Source: Pedobacter paludis (GTDB lineage: Bacteria; Bacteroidota; Bacteroidia; Sphingobacteriales; Sphingobacteriaceae). From it: 64,000 bases of DNA. The notes beneath the pieces were generated by a model. That model was not told the DNA's origin and did no database searches. It saw only the letters and a list, made by a program, of their open reading frames with translations. Below are positions 40,784-49,421 of this stretch, one piece after another. How positions within the stretch are numbered: position 1 is the first letter of the stretch; every line of letters begins with the position of its first letter. The DNA lies in contig NZ_QGNY01000001.1 of NCBI RefSeq assembly GCF_003173575.1, positions 248,001 through 312,000 of the forward strand, in the 5' to 3' direction. Position numbers and translations under genes: made by a program.

Positions 40784-42205
40784 ATGAAACTAAAACTTAC
40801 AATACTTTTAAACCTGGCTTTTTGCTTCAGCGCACTAGCAACCGTTAAACCTGCATCTATTTTTACAGATCACATGGTGTTGCAACAACAAAGTAATGTG
40901 GCAATTTGGGGTTGGGCAAAACCATCTTCAAATGTTAAAATTATTACATCTTGGAATAAAGCAAATTATACCGCAAGGGTTGATGCGAGCGGAAAATTCA
41001 AAATTAAAGTTTCTACACCTACGGCTGGTGGGCCGTATGATATTTCGTTTAATGATGGTGAGCAATTTACCTTAACAGATATCCTGATTGGTGAAGTTTG
41101 GTTTTGTGGTGGTCAATCCAATATGGAAATGCCCATGAAAGGTTTTAAAAGTCAGCCGGTATTGGACTCGAATGAAGCAATTTTAAAATCAACGAACAAA
41201 AACTTAAGACTTTACATTGTTCCACGGTCATCGATTACCGATAGACAGGATAATAGTAAACCATCAGCATGGAAGCTTGCCAGTCCTGAAAGTGTAGCCA
41301 ATTTTAGTGCTACAGCCTATTATTTCGGATCGCTATTAAGCGAAATGCTCAATGTTCCTGTCGGATTAATTAACGATAGCTATGGTGGTTCCACAATCGA
41401 GGCTTGGATGTCGCCAGAGGATTTAAAACCTTTTCCTGAAATTAAAATTCCGGCAAAAACAGATACAATTAAAGAGGTAAGTAGAACGCCCACCACTTTG
41501 TACAATGGAATGTTGTACCCCATTATCGGATTTACAATAAAAGGTGCTATCTGGTATCAGGGCGAATCAAATTATGATCGTTCAGATCGTTACGAAGATC
41601 TTTTTCCGGCTATGGTATCCAATTGGCGTAAAGCATGGGGCATTGGAGAATTTCCGTTCTATTACGCACAGATTGCACCATATAATTATGCTCAGTTACC
41701 ACCCTACAACGTTGGCGGAAAATACAATTCAGCCTTTTTAAGAGATGCGCAACGAAAATCGCTGGCTAAAATCCCCAATAGTGGAATGGCTGTTTTAATG
41801 GATCTCGGCGAGGAAAAATCGATACATCCGGCTAACAAAAAACCTGGAGGAACCAGATTAGCTTATTTGGCTCTGGCACAAACGTATGGCATAAAAGGAT
41901 TCGGTTTCGCAAGTCCGAATTACGACTCTATAACCATCGATAAAGATAAGGCTGTAATTAAATTTCAAAATGTACCTAATGGCTTAACTTCATTTGGAAA
42001 AGAATTATCTTTATTTGAAGCAGCAGGCGCTGATCAAAAATTTTATCCGGCAAAGGCAAGCATTACGGGAAGCAGTATAACGGTAACTTCTGCCGATGTT
42101 AAAGCACCTGTGGCCGTTCGATACGCGTTTAAAGATTTTGTAATAGGCGATTTATTTGGTAATGATGGTTTGCCTGTTTCATCATTTAGAACGGATAATT
42201 GGTAA
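40784..42205 (+). CDS. SGNH/SASA-family carbohydrate O-acetylesterase, secreted
   Basis: 473 residues; the signal peptide ends about residue 20. The SASA pattern is complete: an N-terminal FTDHMVLQQQSNVAIWGWA sandwich, nucleophile Ser112 in CGGQSNMEMP, the GAIWYQGESNYDR block III-like motif, and a late His in SIHPANK. The family was named for sialate O-acetylesterases, but in plant-glycan loci its members remove acetyl groups from xylan or pectin sugars. It sits between the GH127 and DUF5703 genes, so de-acetylation of the same substrate is likely. Confidence 0.88.
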   Translation: MKLKLTILLNLAFCFSALATVKPASIFTDHMVLQQQSNVAIWGWAKPSSNVKIITSWNKANYTARVDASGKFKIKVSTPTAGGPYDISFNDGEQFTLTDILIGEVWFCGGQSNMEMPMKGFKSQPVLDSNEAILKSTNKNLRLYIVPRSSITDRQDNSKPSAWKLASPESVANFSATAYYFGSLLSEMLNVPVGLINDSYGGSTIEAWMSPEDLKPFPEIKIPAKTDTIKEVSRTPTTLYNGMLYPIIGFTIKGAIWYQGESNYDRSDRYEDLFPAMVSNWRKAWGIGEFPFYYAQIAPYNYAQLPPYNVGGKYNSAFLRDAQRKSLAKIPNSGMAVLMDLGEEKSIHPANKKPGGTRLAYLALAQTYGIKGFGFASPNYDSITIDKDKAVIKFQNVPNGLTSFGKELSLFEAAGADQKFYPAKASITGSSITVTSADVKAPVAVRYAFKDFVIGDLFGNDGLPVSSFRTDNW

Positions 42206-42269
42206 ATTTGATTTAACCACTAGTATACAAGATCACCAAGTATTAGATAAAAACATTGTAATTAGCGAC

Positions 42270-42295
42270 ACCCTGAATCTATTTCAGGGTTTTAA
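42270..42295 (+). terminator. Probable hairpin terminator after the acetylesterase gene
   Basis: ACCCTGAATCTATTTCAGGG followed by TTTT gives a 7-bp stem (CCCTGAA/TTCAGGG), a short loop and a short T run about 65 nt after the stop. Confidence 0.55.
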
Positions 42296-42360
42296 TTACT
42301 AAAATAACACTAACCAAAAAATAATAATAATCGAACTCGATTTTTAGGATAATAATATAA

Positions 42361-44766
42361 ATGAATTTAACCACGAAGGCACAAAGGACACTGAGTATTT
42401 TGGGTAGGAAAGAACCTAAGCGTTTTACATGGTCAAAATTTTTATGCAAAGCATTAAATTTACCCATATCTCTATCGTGGGCAAACTTATGTAGAAACTT
42501 TATCTTGGTGTTCTTCGTGTCTTTGTGGTTCTTCCCGAAAGCCAAATCACAGAACATCGTCTGGAATACCCAAAGCAAAAATTCAAGCGAATCCATGCCT
42601 GTCGGTGGCGGAGATATTGGCTTAAATCTTTGGGTAGAAAAAGGTGAAGTTTACTTCTACCTATCAAAAAGTGGAGCATTTGATGAGAATAACACCTTAT
42701 TGAAATTAGGCAGGATAAAATTAAAATTAAGTCCGAATCCATTCGCTGGAAAAACCTTTAAACAGGAGTTGATTTTAAAAGATGGTTATGCCCAAATTAC
42801 AGGCGCTAACGGTGGTTTAAATGCTCAAGTAAATATTTGGGTAGATGTATTTAAACCCATTGTAAATATTGAAGTTAAGTCAAATAGAAACATCAGTACA
42901 GAGGTTGGTTATGAAAGTTGGAGATTTGAAGATAGGATAACTAAAGGAAAAGAAAATAATCAAAATTCTTACAAGTGGGCACCCCAGGGAATTGTGAAAA
43001 CCTTTAAAGATAATGTAAGTTTTCAGGGAAATAAAATTGAATTTTTTCATCAAAATAAGCCAGAAACGGTTTTTGACGTGGCTGTAAAACAGCAAGGATT
43101 GGAAAACTACAAAACCGAGCTTGTTAACCCCCTAAAAAACCTAATTTTTGGAGGTTCAATACAAGGCGAGCATATGAGCGTAGATAAAAAATATGCTGGT
43201 AAATATTTGAATACCGCTTTTCAAGGCTGGAGCTTAAAGAGTGAAAAACCTTCCAACATAAATAGAATTACAATTTCGCTTTACAGTGCAAATACTTTGG
43301 TAGATGAATGGAAAAGGGGGCTGCTGGCCTTAGAAGAAAAGGGAAAGATTGATCGGGATATTTCCTTAAAGGCAAGCCAGAATTGGTGGAACGAATATTG
43401 GAACAGAAGTTTTATTTACATTAATTCTAATGATTCCCTAGCCAATCAAGCAGGTAAAAATTATCAATTGTTTCGATATATGTTGGGCTGCAATGCCTTT
43501 GGTACATCGCCAACAAAGTTTAATGGTGGACTATTTACTTTCGATCCGGTAATTACAGATACAACACTTAAATACACGCCAGATTTTAGAAATTGGGGCG
43601 GTGGAACACATACAGCCCAAAATCAACGCCTTGTTTATTGGCCAATGCTTAAGAGTGGCGATTTCGAGATGATGAAACCTCAATTCGATTTTTATCTTAT
43701 GATTTTAAAAACTGCTGAACTCCGTACGAAAAATGCATGGGGCCATAATGGAGCGAGTTTTACAGAGCAGTTAGAAAATTTTGGCTTGCCAAATCCTGCA
43801 GAATACAATTGGAAAAGACCATTAGATTTTGATAAGGGCATGGAATATAATGCCTGGCTAGAATATGAGTGGGATACTGTTCTGGAATTTTGCATGATGA
43901 TTTTGGAAACCGAACGGTACAATGGAAATAACATTCAGCAATATATGCCATTGATTGAAAGTTCGTTAACATTTTTCAAAGAACATTATTCGTATTTGGC
44001 CAAACAGAGGGGAGCTAAAGCCTTAGATGCAAACGGTCACTTGGTTTTATATCCGGGCTCAGGTGCAGAAACCTATAAAATGGCCTACAATTCTACCTCA
44101 ACCATTGCCGGTTTAAAATCAGTTTTGCAAAGATTACTTGAATTAAAATCAGCTTCTGATGTACAAAAAAAGAACTGGCAAGAAATGTTAAATACCATTC
44201 CGCCAATCAGTTTTAGAGAATTTTCTGGTAAAACAACCATTGCTCCAGCCAAATCTTGGGAGCGAATAAACAATACCGAAAGCCCACAACTTTATCCTGT
44301 GTATCCCTGGGGGATTTATGGAATCGGAAAACCAGGTTTGGATACGGCAATCAATACCTTTAAATACGATACAGATGTATTGAAATTTAGAAGTTATGTA
44401 GGTTGGAAACAGGATAATATTTTTGCAGCTCGATTAGGTTTAACCAAAGAAGCAGCCGATTTAACCAAAGCAAAGCTGAAAGATTCTGGAAGAAGATTCT
44501 CTGCCTTTTGGGGCCCGGGATTTGATTGGGTTCCTGATCACAATTGGGGCGGATCTGGAATGATTGGTCTTCAGGAAATGCTAATGCAGTGCGATGGGAA
44601 AGATATTTATCTTTTCCCAGCCTGGCCTAAAAACTGGGATGTTCATTTCAAACTCCACGCTCCTTATCAAACAACTGTAGAGGTTACATTAAAAAACGGA
44701 AAAATAGAAAATTTAAAAGTAACACCAGAATCGAGAGAAACGGATGTTATATATGTTTTGAAATAA
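42361..44766 (+). CDS. DUF5703 / GH95-like secreted glycosidase
   Basis: 801 residues. The N-terminus is repeat-derived: the two family E arms (42368-42391, 42504-42530) bracket residues about 3-57, and the second arm encodes the hydrophobic core FILVFFVSLWFF (about 47-58), with cleavage near AKSQ. The mature protein opens IVWNTQSKNSSESMPVGGGDIGLNLWV, the DUF5703 N-domain, and continues into an (alpha/alpha)6 barrel with HTAQNQRLVYWPML, WGHNGASF and GVDFDWVPDHNWG-type motifs related to GH95. GH95 enzymes cleave alpha-L-fucose or alpha-L-galactose; activity of DUF5703 proteins is not firmly known. Start choice is the only ATG before the signal core. Confidence 0.78.
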   Translation: MNLTTKAQRTLSILGRKEPKRFTWSKFLCKALNLPISLSWANLCRNFILVFFVSLWFFPKAKSQNIVWNTQSKNSSESMPVGGGDIGLNLWVEKGEVYFYLSKSGAFDENNTLLKLGRIKLKLSPNPFAGKTFKQELILKDGYAQITGANGGLNAQVNIWVDVFKPIVNIEVKSNRNISTEVGYESWRFEDRITKGKENNQNSYKWAPQGIVKTFKDNVSFQGNKIEFFHQNKPETVFDVAVKQQGLENYKTELVNPLKNLIFGGSIQGEHMSVDKKYAGKYLNTAFQGWSLKSEKPSNINRITISLYSANTLVDEWKRGLLALEEKGKIDRDISLKASQNWWNEYWNRSFIYINSNDSLANQAGKNYQLFRYMLGCNAFGTSPTKFNGGLFTFDPVITDTTLKYTPDFRNWGGGTHTAQNQRLVYWPMLKSGDFEMMKPQFDFYLMILKTAELRTKNAWGHNGASFTEQLENFGLPNPAEYNWKRPLDFDKGMEYNAWLEYEWDTVLEFCMMILETERYNGNNIQQYMPLIESSLTFFKEHYSYLAKQRGAKALDANGHLVLYPGSGAETYKMAYNSTSTIAGLKSVLQRLLELKSASDVQKKNWQEMLNTIPPISFREFSGKTTIAPAKSWERINNTESPQLYPVYPWGIYGIGKPGLDTAINTFKYDTDVLKFRSYVGWKQDNIFAARLGLTKEAADLTKAKLKDSGRRFSAFWGPGFDWVPDHNWGGSGMIGLQEMLMQCDGKDIYLFPAWPKNWDVHFKLHAPYQTTVEVTLKNGKIENLKVTPESRETDVIYVLK
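42368..42530. repeat. Family E repeat pair inside the DUF5703 coding region
   Basis: Left arm AACCACGAAGGCACAAAGGA CACT, right arm CTTGGTGTTCTTCGTGTCTT TGTGGTT. The right arm provides the codons for most of the signal-peptide core. Confidence 0.85.
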
Positions 44767-44822
44767 GATTCGTCACTATTAATTTAACAACTGAACGACG
44801 ATAAAAATAAAATATTAAGAAT

Positions 44823-45611
44823 ATGGATTTACAACTTAAAGACAAGGTAATCATCATCACCGGAGGTGCAAAAGGGATTGGAAAAGCAATCGCACAGGTT
44901 TTTGCCAACGAAAAAGCACTTGCGGTTATTGTAGGTAGAAAAGCAACTGATAATCAGGTTGTTGTAGATGAAATTATTAAGGATGGCGGGCAGGCCTTTC
45001 AATTTGTTGCTGAATTATCAAAACCCGAAGATTGCGAAAGTGTAGTTAAAGCCATTATTGCACAGTTTGGTAGAATTGATGGCCTTATAAATAATGCTGG
45101 AGTTAATGATGGTGTAGGACTTGAAAGCGGAAACTATACAGATTTTATGGCCTCGCTACATAAAAATGTAGTGCATTATTACTTAATGGCTCATTTCGCG
45201 TTACCAGAACTGATTAAGAGTAAAGGTGCAATTGTAAATATTACATCCAAAACTGGAGAAACGGGACAGGGAAATACCTCTGCTTATGCAGCTGCAAATG
45301 GTGGTAGAAATGCATTAACTAGGGAATGGGCGGTTGAACTTTTAAAATATGGGATTCGAGTTAATGCCATTATGGTGGCTGAATGTTGGACACCAGCTTA
45401 CGAAACATGGATTGAAACCTTGCCAGATGCACAGGAAAAATTAAAAGAAATCACTTCAAAAATCCCACTGGAAAATAGAATGACAACGGCTGAAGAAATT
45501 GCCAACATGGCGGCATTTTTAATGTCGAATAAATCCAGCCATACAACTGGACAAATTATTCATGTAGATGGTGGTTATGTTCACTTAGACAGGGCTTTAG
45601 CAAACGCGTAA
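44823..45611 (+). CDS. SDR-family dehydrogenase with Asn in place of the catalytic Lys
   Basis: 262 residues, cytosolic. The nucleotide motif is TGGAKGIG (13-20), and NNAG is at about 90-93. Ser142 and Tyr155 are in their usual places, but the YxxxK motif reads YAAAN, so Asn159 replaces the canonical Lys. The family context suggests a sugar dehydrogenase, such as L-fucose or L-rhamnose 1-dehydrogenase. It follows the DUF5703 gene by 56 nt and precedes a zinc dehydrogenase, so a non-phosphorylating sugar oxidation step is plausible. No lactonase or sugar-acid dehydratase is visible nearby, so the pathway is incomplete in this window. Confidence 0.83.
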   Translation: MDLQLKDKVIIITGGAKGIGKAIAQVFANEKALAVIVGRKATDNQVVVDEIIKDGGQAFQFVAELSKPEDCESVVKAIIAQFGRIDGLINNAGVNDGVGLESGNYTDFMASLHKNVVHYYLMAHFALPELIKSKGAIVNITSKTGETGQGNTSAYAAANGGRNALTREWAVELLKYGIRVNAIMVAECWTPAYETWIETLPDAQEKLKEITSKIPLENRMTTAEEIANMAAFLMSNKSSHTTGQIIHVDGGYVHLDRALANA

Positions 45612-45619
45612 TTAAAATT

Positions 45620-45812
45620 ATTGAATGAAGGCTTGAGAGGATGATTGAATGGTTATTCATCTCATTCTTAAAAATTCAATCATTCATACTTCACTAATTT
45701 AATTGAATGAGGGATGATAGAATGGTTATTTATTGCGTTATAGAACTCAATCATTTAAAACTAATGCATTCAAAATTCACTCATTCAATCATTCAAAACT
45801 CACTCATTCATT
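45620..45812. repeat. Family J array of ATTGAATGA / TCATTCAAT units
   Basis: The region has units such as GATGATTGAATGG and ATTGAATGAGGGATGAT facing units such as TTCAATCATTCAT, CACTCATTCAATCATTC and CACTCATTCATT. Forward and reverse units alternate, so it can form several alternative hairpins. It fills the gap between the SDR and zinc dehydrogenase genes. Confidence 0.75.
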
Positions 45813-45833
45813 TATTTGAAAATTCTATTAAAA

Positions 45834-46853
45834 ATGAAAACCCTAACCTGCATAACTCCCGGAACATTTGAATACTCAGAAACACAAAAACCTAAATTAC
45901 AGAAAGACCACGCAATTATTAAGATTAAACGAATTGGAATCTGTGGTACTGATCTTCACGCATACGAAGGAACACAGCCATTTTTCAATTACCCTAGGGT
46001 TTTGGGTCATGAGCTTTCTGGCGAATTGGCTGAAGCCGACGGCGCTGTAAACTTTAAAATAGGAGAGGCCGTAACATTTATTCCATATTTTAATTGTGGT
46101 GAATGTATTGCGTGTAGAATGAATAAGCCAAATTGCTGTGTGAAGATGCAAGTTTGCGGTGTGCACGTAGATGGTGGTATGCATGAATATTTACAAGTTC
46201 CATCAAAAACACTTTTACATGGCGAAGGATTAAGTTATGATGAACTCGCACTTGTAGAACCTTTGGCAATTGGCGCACATGGCGTTCGCAGGGCAACCGT
46301 ACAGGCAGGTGAATTTGTTTTGGTAATTGGTGCAGGTCCTATAGGTTTGGGTACCATGGAATTTGCCAGAATAGCAGGAGCGAAGGTAATAGCGCTGGAT
46401 ATTAATGATTCCAGATTAACTTTTTGCAAAGAAAGACTGGGTGTTTCACATGTAATAAATGCTTTATCAGCTGATGTTACCGAGCAGTTAAGCGAAATTA
46501 CAAATGGCGATATGCCTACCGTTGTTATTGATGCTACAGGCAATCAAAAAGCCATTAATAATGCAATAAATTATATGGCACATGGTGCTCGCTTTGTATT
46601 AATTGGCTTGCAAAAAGGCGATTTAATCTTCAATCACCCCGAATTTCACAAGCGAGAATCTACTTTAATGAGCAGTAGAAATGCAACAATAGAAGATTTT
46701 GAACATGTCATTTCATCAATGCAAAAGGGATTGGTTAAGCCTACAAATTACATTACGCATCAAGTTAATTTCGATGAAGTTAAAGATGAATTTGAAAGTT
46801 GGTTAGATCCAAAAAATGGCGTAATTAAGGCGATGGTTAAAATGGAAGAGTAA
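45834..46853 (+). CDS. Zinc-dependent medium-chain sugar/polyol dehydrogenase
   Basis: 339 residues from the ATG at 45834; an in-frame TTG at 45816 is less likely. Zinc-site motifs are GICGTDLHAYEG (catalytic Cys), GHELSG, and the structural-zinc loop NCGECIACRMNKPNCC. The Rossmann motif is VIGAGPIGLG (about 163-172). The overall pattern matches L-galactonate/threonine/sorbitol-type dehydrogenases. It is preceded by the SDR gene and an array of short repeats, and it ends convergently with the ara operon. It could oxidise a sugar acid formed by the SDR branch, but the substrate is a guess. Confidence 0.87.
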   Translation: MKTLTCITPGTFEYSETQKPKLQKDHAIIKIKRIGICGTDLHAYEGTQPFFNYPRVLGHELSGELAEADGAVNFKIGEAVTFIPYFNCGECIACRMNKPNCCVKMQVCGVHVDGGMHEYLQVPSKTLLHGEGLSYDELALVEPLAIGAHGVRRATVQAGEFVLVIGAGPIGLGTMEFARIAGAKVIALDINDSRLTFCKERLGVSHVINALSADVTEQLSEITNGDMPTVVIDATGNQKAINNAINYMAHGARFVLIGLQKGDLIFNHPEFHKRESTLMSSRNATIEDFEHVISSMQKGLVKPTNYITHQVNFDEVKDEFESWLDPKNGVIKAMVKMEE

Positions 46854-46950
46854 GAACTTCAAGTCCTGCTGAATGTTTTTTAGTTTCTATTTTACTTATA
46901 AATTTATCATGCCCGAAAACGGCAATCTTAAAACATCAGATGGTATCAAC

Positions 46951-46984
46951 AAAAAAATGCCGATAGTTTCTATCGGCATTTATA
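46951..46984 (-). terminator. Hairpin terminator between convergent genes
   Basis: ATGCCGATAG-TTT-CTATCGGCAT is a perfect 10-bp stem preceded on the plus strand by seven A. On the minus strand this gives a stem followed by a T run, so it most clearly ends the araBDA transcript; it may also stop the opposing transcript. Confidence 0.85.
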
Positions 46985-47007
46985 ATTGAGAGCGGACAAT
47001 TTGCACA

Positions 47008-48498
47008 CTATTTATAAAAAACTTCATTCCAATGAAGCTCATTTCTAAATTGATTAATCCTGGTTTCAGCACCAATATTTACGTATTCCAAACCTGCAAT
47101 ATTTGCAAAATCCAATAAGTGTTCGGTAGTTAAATTCTGGCTGTAAGCTGTATGATGCGCACCTCCGGCATAAATCCATGCTGCACAGCCCGTTTTCATA
47201 TCAGGAAGAGGTTTCCATAAGACTCGGGCAACAGGAAGATTCGGTAAATCGTGCTCCGCCTCAACAGCCTTAACCTCATTCACCAATAACCGGAAGCGGT
47301 TGCCCATGTCAATTAGAGAAGCATTTAATGCATCTCCACCACCAACATTAAAAACCAGGCGAGCAGGATCTGCTTTGCCACCAATTCCTAAAGGGTGTAC
47401 CTCCAAACTGGCTTTACCCTTAGCCAAAGAAACGTCAACTTCTAGCATATGCGAACCCAAAACCATCGAATTTGACGGATCAAAATGATAGGTATAATCT
47501 TCCATAAAGGCATTTCCACCAGGCAAGCCTGCACCCATTACTTTACAGGCACGTACCAAAGCAGCTGTTTTCCAGTCGCCTTCTCCGGCAAAACCATAAC
47601 CATCGGCCATTAAACGCTGTGCCGCAATTCCTGGTAATTGAATCATCCCATGTAGATCTTCAAAAGTATCAGAGAAACCTTTAAAATTCCCATCTACTAA
47701 AAACTTCCGTAAACCTAATTCTATTTTGGCTGCATCGTAAACAGATTGATATTTGGCACCGCCAGCTTTTAAATCAGCAGCCATTTCATAAGTTGCCTCA
47801 TATTCAGCCGTTAATTTTTTTACATCTTCATCGGCAATATTATTAATTATTGCAACCAAGTCGCCAATTCCGTAAGTATTTACCGAGAAACCGAACTTCA
47901 TTTCAGCCTCAACTTTATCGCCATCAGTTACCGCTACATACCTCATATTATCTCCAAAGCGAGCAAATTTTGCACCTTGCCAATCATTCCAACCCGCTGC
48001 AGCTCTACACCAGGTATCCACCTGAGCAATAACTTCCTCATCTTGCCAATGCCCTACCACAACTTTCCTGTCTTTTCGCATTCTCGATACCATAAAACCA
48101 AATTCCCTATCGCCATGCGCACTTTGATTTAAGTTCATAAAATCCATATCAATGGTATTCCATGGAATATCTCTGTTAAACTGCGTATGTAAATGAAGAA
48201 GTGGTTTCTGCAAAACATTTAAACCCCTAATCCACATTTTGGCCGGAGAGAAGGTATGCATCCAAGTCACTACACCAATACAGTTTTTATCCATATTGGC
48301 TTGTTGCAAAGTTTCGTAAATCTCCTCAGTTGTTTTAACTATGGGTTTATAAACAACCGAAACAGAAATCCCTTTATTCAGATTTAACGAATTTGCAACT
48401 TCTTGTGCATGTTCCGCAACTTGTTTTAAGGTTTCTTCGCCATACAAATGCTGTGTTCCGGTAACAAACCAAACTTGTAATTTTTTTAAATCAATCAT
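47008..48498 (-). CDS. araA: L-arabinose isomerase
   Basis: 496 residues, the normal length. It converts L-arabinose to L-ribulose in the cytosol. The N-terminus [26 protein letters not shown] is the family signature; [14 protein letters not shown] and [30 protein letters not shown] follow. The C-terminal half has the Mn-site regions, including [10 protein letters not shown] and HTAYSQNL near the end. It is the last gene of the minus-strand araB-araD-araA operon, separated from araD by a 221-nt structured spacer, and ends at a strong terminator. The order B-D-A is common in this phylum. Confidence 0.97.
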   Translation of the reverse strand: MIDLKKLQVWFVTGTQHLYGEETLKQVAEHAQEVANSLNLNKGISVSVVYKPIVKTTEEIYETLQQANMDKNCIGVVTWMHTFSPAKMWIRGLNVLQKPLLHLHTQFNRDIPWNTIDMDFMNLNQSAHGDREFGFMVSRMRKDRKVVVGHWQDEEVIAQVDTWCRAAAGWNDWQGAKFARFGDNMRYVAVTDGDKVEAEMKFGFSVNTYGIGDLVAIINNIADEDVKKLTAEYEATYEMAADLKAGGAKYQSVYDAAKIELGLRKFLVDGNFKGFSDTFEDLHGMIQLPGIAAQRLMADGYGFAGEGDWKTAALVRACKVMGAGLPGGNAFMEDYTYHFDPSNSMVLGSHMLEVDVSLAKGKASLEVHPLGIGGKADPARLVFNVGGGDALNASLIDMGNRFRLLVNEVKAVEAEHDLPNLPVARVLWKPLPDMKTGCAAWIYAGGAHHTAYSQNLTTEHLLDFANIAGLEYVNIGAETRINQFRNELHWNEVFYK

Positions 48499-48533
48499 TA
48501 TTGCTCTTATTAATTTATAATTTATTTTTTGTA

Positions 48534-48674
48534 AAGCAGGTTCCTGTTCTCCTCCGAACCGATAGTCCTGCTTTCCGTTTTATTCGGCTAATGAAAAATT
48601 AGCCTTCATGTTCACTCCAATCAGGTTTATTTTACCTTGGTAAACCATCATATTCACCAGCGTCCGGTTGGTGA
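48534..48674. promoter_or_regulatory. Hairpin-rich spacer between araD and araA
   Basis: Four inverted repeats lie in 140 nt: AAAGCAGG (48534) with CCTGCTTT (48567); GGCTAAT (48586) with ATTAGCC (48598); GGTTTA (48624) with TAAACC (48641); TCACCA (48654) with TGGTGA (48669). No gene is seen. It may be composite repeat DNA or a processing/attenuation region setting the araA level. Confidence 0.5.
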
Positions 48675-48719
48675 GGACATTGACCGATAGACTGATTTTT
48701 TACACCGTAAATCAATTAA

Positions 48720-49421
48720 CTATTCCTGTCCGTAGTAAGCGCAAGCACCATGTTTACGCTCATAATGTTTTTCAACCAGCGAATCTTTTAATTTCGGGGC
48801 CAGCGGATTAATCTGTCTTGTTAATAAAGCCATTTGTGCTACAGCTTCTAAAACTGCACTATTATAAACGGCTTTATCGGCCGTTTTGCCCCAGGTAAAA
48901 GGAGCATGGTTGCCTACTAAAATCATTTCTACCTCCTTATGGCTTAAGCCCAAACTTTCGAAATGGTTGATAATTTGAAACCCCGTTTCATATTCGTAGT
49001 TGCCTTTAATCATTTCATCTGCCATTGGCGGTGCGCACGGAATATCAACCGTTAAATGATCAGCATGCGTGGTTCCAAAAACAGGAATGGCAGTTTGCGC
49101 CTGCGCCCAAGCAGTGGCATAAGTAGAATGCGTATGCACAATACCACTAATATCCTCCCAGTTTTTATACAGTACCGCATGGGTTTGCGTATCAGATGAA
49201 GGACGTAAATCTCCTTCAACGGTTTGGCCTTCAAAATTAACAATTACCATTTTTTCAACAGTGAGCTCATCATAAGGCACTCCACTTGGTTTAATGGCAA
49301 AAACTCTTTTTTCACGGTCGGCAGCACTTACGTTTCCAAAAGTAAACAGCACCAGATTTAACTTTGGTAGTTGCATATTTGCGTGGTAAGCCTGCTCTTT
49401 TATGTCTTGATAGATGCTCAT
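48720..49421 (-). CDS. araD: L-ribulose-5-phosphate 4-epimerase
   Basis: 233 residues, class II aldolase fold. It converts L-ribulose-5-phosphate to D-xylulose-5-phosphate for the pentose phosphate route. Zinc ligands are in place: His96 and His98 in GIVHTHSTYATAWAQ, and His172 in VGNHAPFTWG; Asp77 in SSDTQTHAVLY matches the catalytic region. The SGNVS-type phosphate loop reads FGNVSAADRE. The ATG overlaps the araB stop by ATGA (49418-49421), so the two are translationally coupled. Confidence 0.95.
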   Translation of the reverse strand: MSIYQDIKEQAYHANMQLPKLNLVLFTFGNVSAADREKRVFAIKPSGVPYDELTVEKMVIVNFEGQTVEGDLRPSSDTQTHAVLYKNWEDISGIVHTHSTYATAWAQAQTAIPVFGTTHADHLTVDIPCAPPMADEMIKGNYEYETGFQIINHFESLGLSHKEVEMILVGNHAPFTWGKTADKAVYNSAVLEAVAQMALLTRQINPLAPKLKDSLVEKHYERKHGACAYYGQE

